Shown here: positions 44,101 through 53,662 of the stretch, one piece after another
Position numbering within the stretch: position 1 is the stretch's first letter
Layout of the letters: each line of letters opens with the position of its first letter
NCBI RefSeq assembly: GCF_014696615.1
Contig: NZ_JACJQJ010000007.1
Location: 1 to 64,000, forward strand
DNA: 64,000 nt
Direction: 5' to 3'
From: Nostoc linckia FACHB-104
GTDB taxonomy: Bacteria > Cyanobacteriota > Cyanobacteriia > Cyanobacteriales > Nostocaceae
The notes under the pieces: generated by a model
Database searches by the model: none
The model's input: the letters and a program-made list of their open reading frames with translations, nothing else
Told to the model about the DNA's origin: nothing
Program-made: the position numbers and the translations under genes

Positions 44101-44460
44101 CTACAATTTAAATTGAGCGATCGCCTTCACAACACCATCATTCCACCTCAGAACAGGAAACTTCGAGTCAAAAGGTGGAGCGATCGCCCTCATAACCCCA
44201 TCATTCCAATTCAGAACAAAAGCGATCGCCCTCAAAACACCATCATTCCACTTTAGAACAGGAACGTTCGCCTTCACAACACCATCATTCCACCTCAAAA
44301 CAAGAACATTCTCACTTCAAACAGAAACGTTCTCATTTGGAACAATAACATTTTCACTTGAAACCAGAACGTTCTCGTTTAGAACAAAAACATTCTCATT
44401 TGAAACAGAAACGTTCTCACTAAAAACAGGAATGTTCTCGTTGCGAATGTAGGTCAATAC
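44101..44460 (-). repeat. Peptide-repeat tract (SENVxVx and WNDGVxxAI units)
   Basis: Read on the minus strand, about seven 21 bp units encode NENVxVx heptapeptides, then four larger units encode RWNDGVVKAI-like peptides with HIP1 sites inside. One TGA interrupts the single frame at about the sixth heptad. The last 65 codons (from 44298) are open. No ribosome site precedes it, so it may be a DNA repeat rather than a gene. Confidence 0.6.
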
Positions 44461-44647
44461 ATTATTAATGCAAAGCTATACATGATGAATGTAGCAAATT
44501 ACATTTGAGGTAGAGCTATTGCAATTAAAAATCGCGACTGTAACAGAGCGATGCCTGCGGCTGGCTACGCCTACGCAAATGATATATTGGCTATGCTGAA
44601 GGCGATCGCTAATCTGTCACCGACGACAAATAATTAGTCACGTACAA

Positions 44648-44686
44648 ATAAAAACCGTGGAGACTTATCAAACTCCACGGCTTTTT
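44648..44686. terminator. Bidirectional terminator
   Basis: CCGTGGAG (44655-44662) pairs with CTCCACGG (44673-44680), with AAAAA before and CTTTTT after. It works on paper in both directions and probably ends the ArsS message. The surrounding 44461-44810 gap has no gene. Confidence 0.7.
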
Positions 44687-44810
44687 GGTGTGGTGTGAGG
44701 AGACTTAACTAATGCCATCATAAACCGATTTCAGCCTTAGCGATCCAGGGGAAAGGGTTTTTTTCACAAAATTGTCATTTGATGACATTTGGATGCGATC
44801 GCACTCAATT

Positions 44811-45818
44811 TTAAACTAAAGCACCGCCGCAACTCGAACCACACCCGGCGGTACAACCATAGCAATAGGCGGCGGTTTGGATTTCATTGATTAAATCTAA
44901 ACTACCAGCTGCTAGCAATTTAGCTATTGTTAAGGCTTCACCATTAGGAGTTTTTGCTGGTAGATTCATCATTTGATTAAAGTCGCAATCATAAACGTTG
45001 CCAAGGTAATCAATTGATAATTCATCACGACACATCAAATGTTCAACTGTAGTAGCATTAAAATTTGATTCTAAAAATTGTAGATAGCTGCTGTAAAGTT
45101 TTTTACGCTCCAAATGCATTTTGGTTCTACCAACTGGCAGATTTGTAATAGTGAAGAGGTTGTTAAAGATAATGCCAAAATGTTCTTGTAAGAAAATTTT
45201 GTAATCTTGTTCTAGCTTTGTTTGTTCCGGTGCTAAAGAAAATTTCTCGCCTTGAGGTAACTGGGGATTATAGACTAAATCCAAAATTAAATCTGGGTTT
45301 TTGCCATAGCCTACTGCGTTGAGCAACTGCAAAGCTTTTACTGAGCTATCAAAAACACCACTACCGCGCATTTTATCAACATTATCTGCTAGATAACATG
45401 GCAGAGAGGCAACTATCCTCACTTGATGTTTGGCAAAGTATTCTGGTAAATCACCAAAACCATCTACAAAATAAATAGTTAAATTAGAACGAACAATTAC
45501 CTGTTTTCCTGTTTGTCTTGCTGCTTCCACCAATGGCTTGAAACCATAATTCATTTCTGGTGCGCCGCCAGTTAAATCGACAATTTTAATTTCAGGGAAT
45601 TTATAAATTAGCTCAATTAGCTGTTCGCAGATTTCTTTTGATAGTTCTTCTGTGCGTTTTGGCCCGGCTTCCACATGACAGTGTGTACAGGCGAGGTTGC
45701 AGCGTTTACCGAGATTGATTTGTAAGACTGATATACTCTTTTTTGTTAGAGGTTGACTGAGTTTTTGTTTAAATGGTGTTAATTTGATATCTACTGAATT
45801 TATTGTTTGAGTTTGCAT
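44811..45818 (-). CDS. arsS: Arsenosugar biosynthesis radical SAM protein ArsS
   Basis: A 335-residue radical SAM enzyme. The 4Fe-4S site is CNLACTHC (Cys40, Cys44, Cys47), followed by DLTGGAPEMN. The Cys-rich C-terminal part (HLMCRDELSIDYLGNVYDCD and YCYGCTAGCGSSCGG) matches the ArsS family, thought to transfer a 5'-deoxyadenosyl group to dimethylarsenite in arsenosugar synthesis. In some organisms ArsS is a selenoprotein; here Cys is used throughout. It lies 178 bp downstream of arsM on the same strand, a known pairing. Confidence 0.88.
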   Translation of the reverse strand: MQTQTINSVDIKLTPFKQKLSQPLTKKSISVLQINLGKRCNLACTHCHVEAGPKRTEELSKEICEQLIELIYKFPEIKIVDLTGGAPEMNYGFKPLVEAARQTGKQVIVRSNLTIYFVDGFGDLPEYFAKHQVRIVASLPCYLADNVDKMRGSGVFDSSVKALQLLNAVGYGKNPDLILDLVYNPQLPQGEKFSLAPEQTKLEQDYKIFLQEHFGIIFNNLFTITNLPVGRTKMHLERKKLYSSYLQFLESNFNATTVEHLMCRDELSIDYLGNVYDCDFNQMMNLPAKTPNGEALTIAKLLAAGSLDLINEIQTAAYCYGCTAGCGSSCGGALV

Positions 45819-45996
45819 TGTTTAGTTTTCCTAGAAAATGAAAATAAAAACTGATAATTAGGGCGAACAAGATGCCCATTCCATAAGAGTTTTATTGTTT
45901 ATATAGCGAAAAGGTTTGGCACGGATGCGTTACGCTATCGCTAACGCATCCTACGTGAACTTCAAAAATCAAATATGAGTCCTATCTGTTCAAACC

Positions 45997-46965
45997 TTAA
46001 CAGCAACCACCACCGTCATAGTGCCAAGTCGAATCAGTCACAATTATTTCTGTAGGCTTTAAGGCTGCAAGTTTGGCAGCAGTTTTATCACACACGGCTG
46101 CAGGAATACCACGTTGCAATAAATGTCCGGCAGAGTCATCAAAGAAAGGTTCTGCACCAGCATAAATTGCAGTTTTTCCTGTAAAAATGCAGGCTCCATC
46201 TTCGGGGATGGCAACTTTAAAAGATACAGAATCGAGACTTTCTAAGAGTAAATTTTCTTCTAAGTTATAGGTTAGTGAATCTAAGAGGCGATAAGGACGA
46301 CGGGCGCGAATTTCTACTTGACCAAAGCCAGCATTAATAATTAGTTGAGTATACTCTTCATAGGTGAGTGCGCCTGATAAGCACATGGCGCGTAGTCGTT
46401 CATCTTGTTGTAAATGGGCGGGGATGGGACAAGTAGCAATAGGATCGCTCATTTGCAAGCGTCCGCCTGGTTTTAAAACCCGAAAAGCTTCTTTTAACGC
46501 CCGGGTTAAATCTTCTGGTTCAAATATATTAAATAGACAGTTTTGTGCTACTACATCTACAGAAGCATCAGCAACTGGCAAGTTAAAAGCATCACCTTCG
46601 CGAATTTCTACAAAGCTGGTATCAAACCAAGAATTTACTTGAGCCGCAATTTCTAGGTTGCGTGTAGCAGCTTCGCGCATAGCTGCAACGGGTTCAACCG
46701 CAATTACTGCACCCGCACGACCAGAAAAATAAGCGAATTGTAAAGCTTCTAAACCACCACCAACGCCAACATACAGCACTGTGGGTTGATTGGCGAGTTC
46801 AGTAGGATGAACGGTAGTACCACAACCATAGTTCATTTCCTGCATTGGCAGAGGAATTTTCAGTCCTGGTAGTTGCAGGGGTGTACTTTGCACACAACAA
46901 AGTCCAACTTGTGGTGTTTCTGCAACTTCGCGGTAGAATTGCGCCGCTGTTTCTAAATAGGTCAT
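45997..46965 (-). CDS. arsM: Arsenite S-adenosylmethionine methyltransferase ArsM
   Basis: A 322-residue methyltransferase with the SAM site VLYVGVGGGLEALQF (about 63-77) and the conserved DPIATCPIP and RAMCLSGAL segments carrying As-binding Cys. Cys23-Cys24 and the terminal GGCC add thiols. It methylates trivalent arsenic to mono- and dimethyl forms, which ArsS then converts. The matching neighbour makes the arsenosugar-type assignment strong. No ArsR regulator is adjacent, so control by arsenic is not evident here. Confidence 0.9.
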   Translation of the reverse strand: MTYLETAAQFYREVAETPQVGLCCVQSTPLQLPGLKIPLPMQEMNYGCGTTVHPTELANQPTVLYVGVGGGLEALQFAYFSGRAGAVIAVEPVAAMREAATRNLEIAAQVNSWFDTSFVEIREGDAFNLPVADASVDVVAQNCLFNIFEPEDLTRALKEAFRVLKPGGRLQMSDPIATCPIPAHLQQDERLRAMCLSGALTYEEYTQLIINAGFGQVEIRARRPYRLLDSLTYNLEENLLLESLDSVSFKVAIPEDGACIFTGKTAIYAGAEPFFDDSAGHLLQRGIPAAVCDKTAAKLAALKPTEIIVTDSTWHYDGGGCC

Positions 46966-47123
46966 TGCGAACTCAATATTGTAGGCTGTTCTGTAGAGTC
47001 AACTTTCTGCATCGTAATACAATTGACTGACAATTGCATAAGCTTTAGGTGAGAACAGCAAAAGTTGTAAATACCCATATATTAGGGGATTTTTATTCAC
47101 CTCTTTGTGGATAAGCAAAAAAC

Positions 47124-47162
47124 AACCCCTAAACATCCACAGACTTTTGGTGTTTAGGGGTT
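47124..47162 (-). terminator. Terminator of the response regulator gene
   Basis: AACCCCTAAACA pairs with TGTTTAGGGGTT; on the minus strand the stem is followed by GTTTTTTG. Confidence 0.75.
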
Positions 47163-47178
47163 ATGCATTAGTTGGATT

Positions 47179-47853
47179 TTAATCATGTAACACGTAGCCG
47201 ATACCATGCACAGTTTGTAGAAGCCGCTTTTCGTTATTGGCTTCTAGCTTCAGGCGTAAATAGCGAATATAAAGTTCAATGATATTGGCATCACCTGTAA
47301 AGTATTTACCCCAAACTTCTTCAATAATGCGATCGCGTGTAATAATCTGCCGGGGATGGATGAGTAAATATTCTAGTAAATTAAATTCTTGAGCGGTTAA
47401 ATCAAGCAAACGTTGACCCCGATACACTTCCCGCGTGCGGCGATTTAAACTGATGTCTTCAAATTTTAAGATATCTGTGACTTCTGCCTTCTTGATTTTG
47501 CACAGTTGTGTATTAATTTTAAATAATAATTCTTCGCGGCTAAATGGTTTAACCACATAATCATTTGCGCCTGCATCCAAAACTTCTATGCGATCGCTTG
47601 CTTCTTCTTTGGTCGTCAATACAATTATCGGTACTTGCTCATCAGTACTTCGCAACCGACGGCAAATTTCCCACCCCGATACACCTGGTAAAATTAAGTC
47701 TAAAATTACTAAATCTGGATGCAACTTCTGGATTGCAGTGATTGCCGTTAAGCCATCGTAAGCAATACTAACTTGATAGCCATCATAATTTAGTTCTAAT
47801 TCTATAAATCGAGCTAGTTTGACTTCATCTTCGACCAGTAAGATGTGTCTCAT
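47179..47853 (-). CDS. OmpR-family response regulator
   Basis: A 224-residue transcription factor. Receiver domain 1-120 with acidic pair Glu8-Asp9, phospho-accepting Asp52 (VILDLILPG) and Lys in VVKPFS. Winged-helix DNA-binding domain about 128-222 (LTAQEFNLLEYLLIHPRQII, VHGIGYVL). It controls promoters on phosphorylation by a histidine kinase. No kinase gene is adjacent. The sequence resembles RppA/ManR-like regulators, but I do not assign the orthologue. Confidence 0.9.
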   Translation of the reverse strand: MRHILLVEDEVKLARFIELELNYDGYQVSIAYDGLTAITAIQKLHPDLVILDLILPGVSGWEICRRLRSTDEQVPIIVLTTKEEASDRIEVLDAGANDYVVKPFSREELLFKINTQLCKIKKAEVTDILKFEDISLNRRTREVYRGQRLLDLTAQEFNLLEYLLIHPRQIITRDRIIEEVWGKYFTGDANIIELYIRYLRLKLEANNEKRLLQTVHGIGYVLHD

Positions 47854-48040
47854 AGAGAATATTAATAATTTCAGCAGGATATAGTTAGCAGAGATACAGA
47901 TTAAAGAATTTTTAATAGGTATTAACTACTAAATAGTTAGCTATCTAATCAGTACTAAGTCAGCTTAGTATAGTTCTGATTACGTAACAACCGTAAATCT
48001 GCGGTTAGCTATGACTGCTTGATTACCAGAACATCAATAT

Positions 48041-48328
48041 TTAGCAGTAAGCTGCTACATCTTCTTTACATTCATCAGCAAGGTAACACAGAGCTTTAAA
48101 TCGCAATGTCACGACTTGTTCATAAAGAGGATTTAACTTACACATTGGTGGGATGTGAAATAGTTTGCGACCAAATATTGTAATGTCTCGCTCAAAAGGA
48201 CATTGGCTAGGAATGGCTTTGCACAAGAAATGAGCGAGTTCACGGTTATGAATTTCTATCCCTTCTAACCATTGGCGAATTGGGTAGAGTAGGTCACGAT
48301 GTAACAAAATTTGTGTAAAGGATGTCAT
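48041..48328 (-). CDS. Mo-dependent nitrogenase C-terminal family protein
   Basis: A 95-residue protein that is entirely the 'Mo-dependent nitrogenase, C-terminal' domain: CKAIPSQCPFERDITIFGRK, then HIPPMCKLNPLYEQVV and LCYLADEC. Several conserved Cys suggest metal or redox chemistry. The family is cyanobacterial and occurs stand-alone; its function is not established and the name is historical. AGGAG lies 7 bp before the ATG. No nif gene is nearby. Confidence 0.85.
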   Translation of the reverse strand: MTSFTQILLHRDLLYPIRQWLEGIEIHNRELAHFLCKAIPSQCPFERDITIFGRKLFHIPPMCKLNPLYEQVVTLRFKALCYLADECKEDVAAYC

Positions 48329-48671
48329 AATAGTTCTCCTGATAATTTAGAATTGCAACTTTTAGTTTTTCATTTAGGTTTTTATGCCTATTAATTTATA
48401 CGTCTGGTTATTTAGTTTTATGCACTTACTTAGTAATCATTAAGTTATTTGGTCAATCAAATTCTTTTTTCTTGACACATCTAGCTACAAATTAAATGTG
48501 TAGCAGTCCGGAAATTTTTACTTGACATTAATACCTGACTCCGTTTGGTATCTTCCACGAACAAATTCGGAAGCTTGGAAGCAAATTGAAAGGGATATAT
48601 CTGTCCATCAATACTGAATCATCCTCTTTTTCTCCCTTTCTCCCAGCCCCCAGCCCCCTTGCTTGTTCTGC
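48329..48671. other. Intergenic region, no gene seen
   Basis: A 343 bp AT-rich gap holding the promoter of the nitrogenase-C-terminal-family gene; the last ~40 bp are CCCCAGC-type drift of short repeats. No RNA or small gene recognised. Confidence 0.35.
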
Positions 48672-49844
48672 TCAACTAGGGTAAACGCGTCCTTTCCAAG
48701 CACCCCCGCGCCCTTGCCAGTGACGGATTGCGGAATCTATAGTCATCAGAGTATAGAGAAAAGCGATCGCAGGTAAACAACAGGCTAACCAAGGTGGACA
48801 TTTATAAAAGCGGATCGTTGGGTAGTAAGCAAAACTCATCAAGAACCAGGCTGATAAACCAAGAAGTGCGATCGCCCAATTCAGCGTTAATGCCCCCAAA
48901 ATGGTTGCTAAAGGTGGAATTAAGTAAATTAAGGTCATAGCTACTACTGTTCCAGCTAACAGCAGGGGGGAATAATTTAGTTGCGTGTAAGCAGTACGCG
49001 CCACCATCTGCCAAACTGTATCCAAATCAGGATAGGGACGCAAACTTCGAGTTAAAACACTTAATCCTAACCAAATCTGTCCTTGTCTCCATTGCTGATT
49101 ACCCTTAACAGCTTTTGCTAAAGCGCAATCGTCAATTAAAGCTTGGCGAATTGTAGCGATTCCGCCAATCTTCTCTAAAGCTGTTTTGCGAATCAAAATC
49201 GACCCCCCAGCCGCCGCAGCGGTGGAATTTTTGGGGTTATTCACCCAGCGGAAAGGATAAAGTTTTTGAAAGAAAAACACAAAAGCCGGAATTAAAATCT
49301 GCTCCCAAAAGCTTTCACACCTGAGGCGCACCATCACCGAAACTAAATCTAAATCTTCCTGTTCAGCTTTCGCTACTAATCGGCGGAGACTACCAGAATC
49401 ATGCTCAATATCTGCATCTGTGAGCAAAAAATAGTCTGGTGCAAACTCAGTCGCAATTTGAATCCCTTGTTCGACTGCCCAAAGTTTACCACTCCAACCG
49501 GGAGCCAGGGATTTGCCAGAAATAATATGAAATTTATCGGCTTTATTTAAAGCATAAGCAACCCCTTCAGCAAAGTCGGCTGTGCCATCTGTGCTGCGAT
49601 CATCCACCAAAAAAACGTTAAAATCACCTGGGTAGTCTTGAAGTAGCAGCGATCGCAAAGTCATAGGCAGTAAATCTGCTTCGTTACGGGCTGGTATAAC
49701 TGCAGAAATTCTCGGCAAAGATGGCAAAGGGATTTCTTTTGCTTCTAATTGCTGGTCGCAACGCCAAAACTGTCCGCGAAAGCTCAGTAATCCTATCCAA
49801 ATCAATAAAGATAAAGCTGTTAACAATAATACAAATGCCGCCAT
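48672..49844 (-). CDS. hpnB: Hopanoid-associated glycosyltransferase HpnB
   Basis: A 390-residue GT2-type protein. An N-terminal membrane helix (about 3-22), a catalytic domain (about 44-270) with ISAVIPARNEADLLP, VDDRSTDGT and LLTDADIEHD, and three C-terminal helices (about 290-370). It matches the HpnB family, encoded with hopanoid genes, though its reaction is not settled. The divergent neighbour is squalene-hopene cyclase, which supports the call. Confidence 0.85.
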   Translation of the reverse strand: MAAFVLLLTALSLLIWIGLLSFRGQFWRCDQQLEAKEIPLPSLPRISAVIPARNEADLLPMTLRSLLLQDYPGDFNVFLVDDRSTDGTADFAEGVAYALNKADKFHIISGKSLAPGWSGKLWAVEQGIQIATEFAPDYFLLTDADIEHDSGSLRRLVAKAEQEDLDLVSVMVRLRCESFWEQILIPAFVFFFQKLYPFRWVNNPKNSTAAAAGGSILIRKTALEKIGGIATIRQALIDDCALAKAVKGNQQWRQGQIWLGLSVLTRSLRPYPDLDTVWQMVARTAYTQLNYSPLLLAGTVVAMTLIYLIPPLATILGALTLNWAIALLGLSAWFLMSFAYYPTIRFYKCPPWLACCLPAIAFLYTLMTIDSAIRHWQGRGGAWKGRVYPS

Positions 49845-50108
49845 GACCTGTTGCCCATTCTCAATGTCTCAGACAGAATACTACAGCATATTTCAGGTAC
49901 ATGAAGTATGTGGCGAAAACCCATACTGGAAGAAGCAGGGGAGCAGGGAGCAGAGGAAGCAGAGGGAGCAGGGGAGAAAGAAAAATATTGCTGGCGGTTC
50001 TCTGGTTCATAAAATGCCAAATGCCTTATGTGTTGGGATTGTGGGAGAATATTTTTCACCGGATTGCGATATTAACTTTGTTGTGGTGTAGAGGTTCAAG
50101 AGTATTTG

Positions 50109-52028
50109 ATGCAAACTCAAGAGAGAGCAACGACCAATCAAGTTGCAGAGGCGATCGCCAAAAGCCAACAATATCTGCTGTCTATTCAAAATCCGGCAGG
50201 GTATTGGTGGGCAGAGTTAGAATCTAATGTGACGATTACTGCTGAAGCTGTTCTGCTACATAAAATTTGGGGAACAGATAGCACCAGACCCTTGCACAAG
50301 GTGGAAAATTACCTCCGTTCTCAACAACGAGAACATGGTGGGTGGGAACTTTATTTTGGGGATGGCGGAGAACTGAGTACCACGGTGGAAGCCTACATGG
50401 CTTTGAAACTCCTGGGTGTCCCAGCCACTGACCCCGCAATGCTCAAGGCTAAAGCTTTTATTCTCCAACGGGGTGGCATCAGTAAAACTCGAATCTTTAC
50501 TAAACTACACCTAGCCCTGATTGGCTGTTATGACTGGCGTGGTATTCCTTCCCTACCGCCCTGGATCATGCTTTTGCCCAATAGCTTCCCCGTCAATATT
50601 TACGAAATGTCGAGTTGGGCGAGATCCAGTACTGTACCGTTGTTGATTGTCTGCGATCGCAAACCGATTTTTCAAATTGACCCAGCGATCAGTGTCGATG
50701 AACTCTATGTAGAAGGACGCGATCGCGTTCAGTGGGAATTACCTAGAAGTGGTGATTGGACTGATATTTTCATCACCCTGGATCAAGGATTTAAATTCGC
50801 AGAAAGCTTGAATTTGGTTCCTTTTCGCAAAGAAGGTATCAAAGCCGCCGAAAAATGGGTTTTAGAACGCCAAGAAGCTACAGGTGATTGGGGTGGAATT
50901 ATTCCCGCCATGCTGAACTCACTGTTAGCCTTGCGCTGTCTAGATTACGACCCAGCCGACCCTATTGTTGAACGGGGACTGAAAGCCGTCGATAACTTTG
51001 CTATTGAAACCGCAGATAGCTACTGCATTCAGCCTTGTGTATCCCCCGTTTGGGATACAGCCTGGGCAATTCGAGCTTTAATAGATTCTGGTTACGCCCC
51101 GGATCATCCCGCGATTGTCCAAGCAGGAGAATGGTTAATCGATAAGCAAATTCTTGACTACGGTGATTGGACTGTTAAAAACCGTCAAGGAAAACCAGGC
51201 GCTTGGGCGTTTGAATTTGACAATCGCTTTTACCCAGATGTCGATGATTCTGCTGTTGTAGTCATGGCGCTACACCAAGCGAAACTACCCAACGAGAAAT
51301 TAAAAAAAGCTGCGATCGCCCGCGCTTTGAATTGGATTGCTTCTATGCAGTGTAAGCCAGGCGGTTGGGCAGCTTTTGATATCGATAACGATCAAGATTG
51401 GCTCAACTCTATACCCTATGGTGACTTAAAAGCCATGATTGACCCCAACACAGCTGATGTTACAGCTAGGGTATTAGAAATGCTCGGTGCTTGTAACTTA
51501 TCAATAAATCAGCACAATTTTGAAAGAGCGATCGCCTATCTTCTGGAAGAACAGGAACAAGAAGGCTGTTGGTTTGGTCGTTGGGGAGTAAATTACATAT
51601 ACGGTACAAGTGGCGTTCTCTCAGCCCTAGCTTTAGTTGCACCAAAAACTCAGCAACAAAGCATCGAACGGGGCGCAGCTTGGTTAGTAGGCTGTCAAAA
51701 CCCTGATGGAGGCTGGGGTGAAACTTGCCGAACCTATAACGATCCCAGCCTCAAAGGACAAGGAACCAGTACAGCATCCCAAACAGCCTGGGCTTTAATT
51801 GGACTTATCGCTGCTGGTGAAGCCACTGGCAAATTTGCTCATAACGCCATTGAGCAAGGGATTAACTACCTGTTAACCACCCAGAAACCAGATGGTACAT
51901 GGTACGAGTCATATTTCACAGGTACAGGCTTCCCCTGCCATTTTTACCTCAAATACCACCTCTATCAACAATACTTCCCCTTGATTGCCCTTGGCCGCTA
52001 TCGGTCGGTGTTAGGGATTGGGGATTAG
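50109..52028 (+). CDS. shc: Squalene-hopene cyclase
   Basis: A 639-residue enzyme that cyclises squalene to hopene/hopanol on the membrane face. The proton-donating DxDD motif is DVDD (residues 377-380), and QW repeats are spread over the protein (for example QEATGDWGG, QNPDGGWGE, QKPDGTWYE). Length is standard. The start is taken as ATG at 50109, with an in-frame TTG just before. Hopanoids stabilise membranes and heterocyst envelopes. The stop codon lies at the edge of a short tandem repeat, so the last residues (VLGIGD) derive from repeat DNA. Confidence 0.95.
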   Translation: MQTQERATTNQVAEAIAKSQQYLLSIQNPAGYWWAELESNVTITAEAVLLHKIWGTDSTRPLHKVENYLRSQQREHGGWELYFGDGGELSTTVEAYMALKLLGVPATDPAMLKAKAFILQRGGISKTRIFTKLHLALIGCYDWRGIPSLPPWIMLLPNSFPVNIYEMSSWARSSTVPLLIVCDRKPIFQIDPAISVDELYVEGRDRVQWELPRSGDWTDIFITLDQGFKFAESLNLVPFRKEGIKAAEKWVLERQEATGDWGGIIPAMLNSLLALRCLDYDPADPIVERGLKAVDNFAIETADSYCIQPCVSPVWDTAWAIRALIDSGYAPDHPAIVQAGEWLIDKQILDYGDWTVKNRQGKPGAWAFEFDNRFYPDVDDSAVVVMALHQAKLPNEKLKKAAIARALNWIASMQCKPGGWAAFDIDNDQDWLNSIPYGDLKAMIDPNTADVTARVLEMLGACNLSINQHNFERAIAYLLEEQEQEGCWFGRWGVNYIYGTSGVLSALALVAPKTQQQSIERGAAWLVGCQNPDGGWGETCRTYNDPSLKGQGTSTASQTAWALIGLIAAGEATGKFAHNAIEQGINYLLTTQKPDGTWYESYFTGTGFPCHFYLKYHLYQQYFPLIALGRYRSVLGIGD

Positions 52029-52033
52029 GGAGA

Positions 52034-52195
52034 TGAGGGGACAAGGGGACAAGGGGACAAGGGGAGAATGGCAATTACCCATTCCCCATTACCCATTCCC
52101 CATTCCCCATTACCCATTCCCCATTACCCATTCCCCATTCCCCATTACCCATTCCCCATTCCCCATTCCCCATTCCCCATTCCCCATTCCCTTGC
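52034..52195. repeat. Long short-tandem-repeat block
   Basis: Four GGGGACAA octamers, then about eighteen CCCCATT/ACCCATT heptamers. It is the longest such block in the window and separates shc from the DUF3285 gene. It is open in one frame, giving an IPHYPFP-like artefact peptide. Confidence 0.92.
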
Positions 52196-52263
52196 CAAAA
52201 TGCCATTTTTAGTTCCGGTAAACTGTTACATTTATATATAAAAGAGTTTGTGATTAAATCATC

Positions 52264-52419
52264 ATGAGCAACTCTCCTTCAAAGGAAACTCAACCTAGCT
52301 ACGTCAAACTCGCCATGCGAAACATGGTGCGGAAAGGTGGCACTTCTCTCAAACATTTTTTCCTGACTACTATAGGGCTATTAGCTGTCTTTGTAGGTCT
52401 TGCTTACTTGACTCGCTGA
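52264..52419 (+). CDS. DUF3285 family small membrane protein
   Basis: A 51-residue protein (MSNSPSKETQPSYVKLAMRN...) with a basic middle (MVRKGGTSLKHF) and one C-terminal membrane helix (about 32-49, ending LAYLTR). It matches the cyanobacterial DUF3285 family, of unknown function. It lies 42 bp upstream of ybeY on the same strand, so it is probably in that operon. Confidence 0.82.
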   Translation: MSNSPSKETQPSYVKLAMRNMVRKGGTSLKHFFLTTIGLLAVFVGLAYLTR

Positions 52420-52461
52420 AAATCAACCAAAACCCTGAGTTAGTTGGAGAATTTGTAGCTA

Positions 52462-52986
52462 GTGCAAGTTGAACTAGATGTACAAGATTATTTTTATGAA
52501 TCTTCCCCAGAAAAAATTGCCAATTTTGGGGCTGATGAATGGATAGCTAGTGAAACATGGGAAAACTGGTTTGCTTGTTGGTTAGAAATACTGCAATCCG
52601 ATCTACCGCCTGCACCAGGTTACGAAATCAGTCTGCGATTGACGGATGATGCGGAAATTCAGACCCTAAATGCCCAGTATCGTCAACAAGACAAAGCAAC
52701 AGATGTTTTATCTTTTGCGGCTTTAGAGGTGGACATTCCCCAAAATGAGGAAATGTTTGCCTCTATGCCTTTATACTTAGGTGATATTGTAGTGTCTGTA
52801 GACACAGCCAAGCGCCAAGCTCAACAGCAGGAGCATAGTTTGCAGACCGAATTAGCTTGGTTAGTTGCTCACGGCTTACTGCATTTATTAGGCTGGGATC
52901 ATCCTGATGAAGAAAGTTTAGTCAGAATGTTAAAACAGCAAGTAATATTGCTGAGAAAAGTAGGTATTGCGATTGACATTGAGTAA
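52462..52986 (+). CDS. ybeY: Endoribonuclease YbeY (rRNA maturation)
   Basis: A 174-residue zinc-dependent ribonuclease that matures the 16S rRNA 3' end and takes part in ribosome quality control. The metal site HGLLHLLGWDH is complete, and KATDVLSFA is the other hallmark. The N-terminal ~45 residues extend beyond the minimal family, as is usual in cyanobacteria. The start is GTG at 52462. It is followed by dgkA and a glutamine amidotransferase on the same strand, an arrangement common in cyanobacteria. Confidence 0.93.
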   Translation: MQVELDVQDYFYESSPEKIANFGADEWIASETWENWFACWLEILQSDLPPAPGYEISLRLTDDAEIQTLNAQYRQQDKATDVLSFAALEVDIPQNEEMFASMPLYLGDIVVSVDTAKRQAQQQEHSLQTELAWLVAHGLLHLLGWDHPDEESLVRMLKQQVILLRKVGIAIDIE

Positions 52987-53087
52987 CTACTATTATTTAA
53001 CTCAGTTCCCAAAAACTTCTATATAAAATTGGCGAAAACCAAATTACGCCATTAAAATCGGCCAAGATCCAACTTTACTAACTTCTC

Positions 53088-53561
53088 GTGAGGATGCTTC
53101 AGCCTATGTCCCAAAAACTTTCGGTTACCCCAAATTCTAACCGCCTACCAACACTTGCATCTCCAGAACGGCGGCAATCTTGGTTGGTAGCTACTAATTT
53201 ATTTATTAGTTTTAAATATGCTTGGGCTGGAATCAGCTATAGTTTTCAGACTCAACGTAATTTTCGGATTCATGTAGGTGTGTGTGCGATCGCGATCACC
53301 TTGAGTGTAATGCTACATCTATCCGCTGTGGAAATAGCCGTAATTGGTATAACTAGCGGTTTAGTTTTAGCTTTGGAATTATTAAATACAGCTATTGAGT
53401 CTCTGGTTGATTTAACAGTTAAACAGACTTATCATGAATTGGCAAAAATTGCCAAAGACTGTGCTGCTGGTGCTGTATTAGTTTCGGCTTTAGTAGCTGT
53501 TTTAGTAGCTGGTATGCTCTTGCTACCACGTTTGGCAACTTTAATTATGTCCTCTTTATAG
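53088..53561 (+). CDS. dgkA: Diacylglycerol kinase (DgkA type)
   Basis: A 157-residue integral membrane kinase. Three helices from about residue 52 on carry the family motif ELLNTAIESLVDL and the AKDCAAGAVLV segment. It phosphorylates diacylglycerol or undecaprenol. The N-terminal ~40 residues (Ser/Pro-rich) are a cyanobacterial extension. The start is uncertain: GTG at 53088, ATG at 53094 or ATG at 53106. It sits 101 bp after ybeY. Confidence 0.9.
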   Translation: MRMLQPMSQKLSVTPNSNRLPTLASPERRQSWLVATNLFISFKYAWAGISYSFQTQRNFRIHVGVCAIAITLSVMLHLSAVEIAVIGITSGLVLALELLNTAIESLVDLTVKQTYHELAKIAKDCAAGAVLVSALVAVLVAGMLLLPRLATLIMSSL

Positions 53562-53662
53562 GTGTTACCTTTTCATTCGATAATTGATGACGTTTGCAGC
53601 AATTTAAATCTGGTGACAATTAAACAAATTCATATAAATAATCTGACCAGGAGTTATCAGCT

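Noticed and set aside
52018-52212. Open frame translating to IPHYPFP-like repeats
   Set aside because: It is a direct reading of the 7 bp tandem repeat, not a protein.
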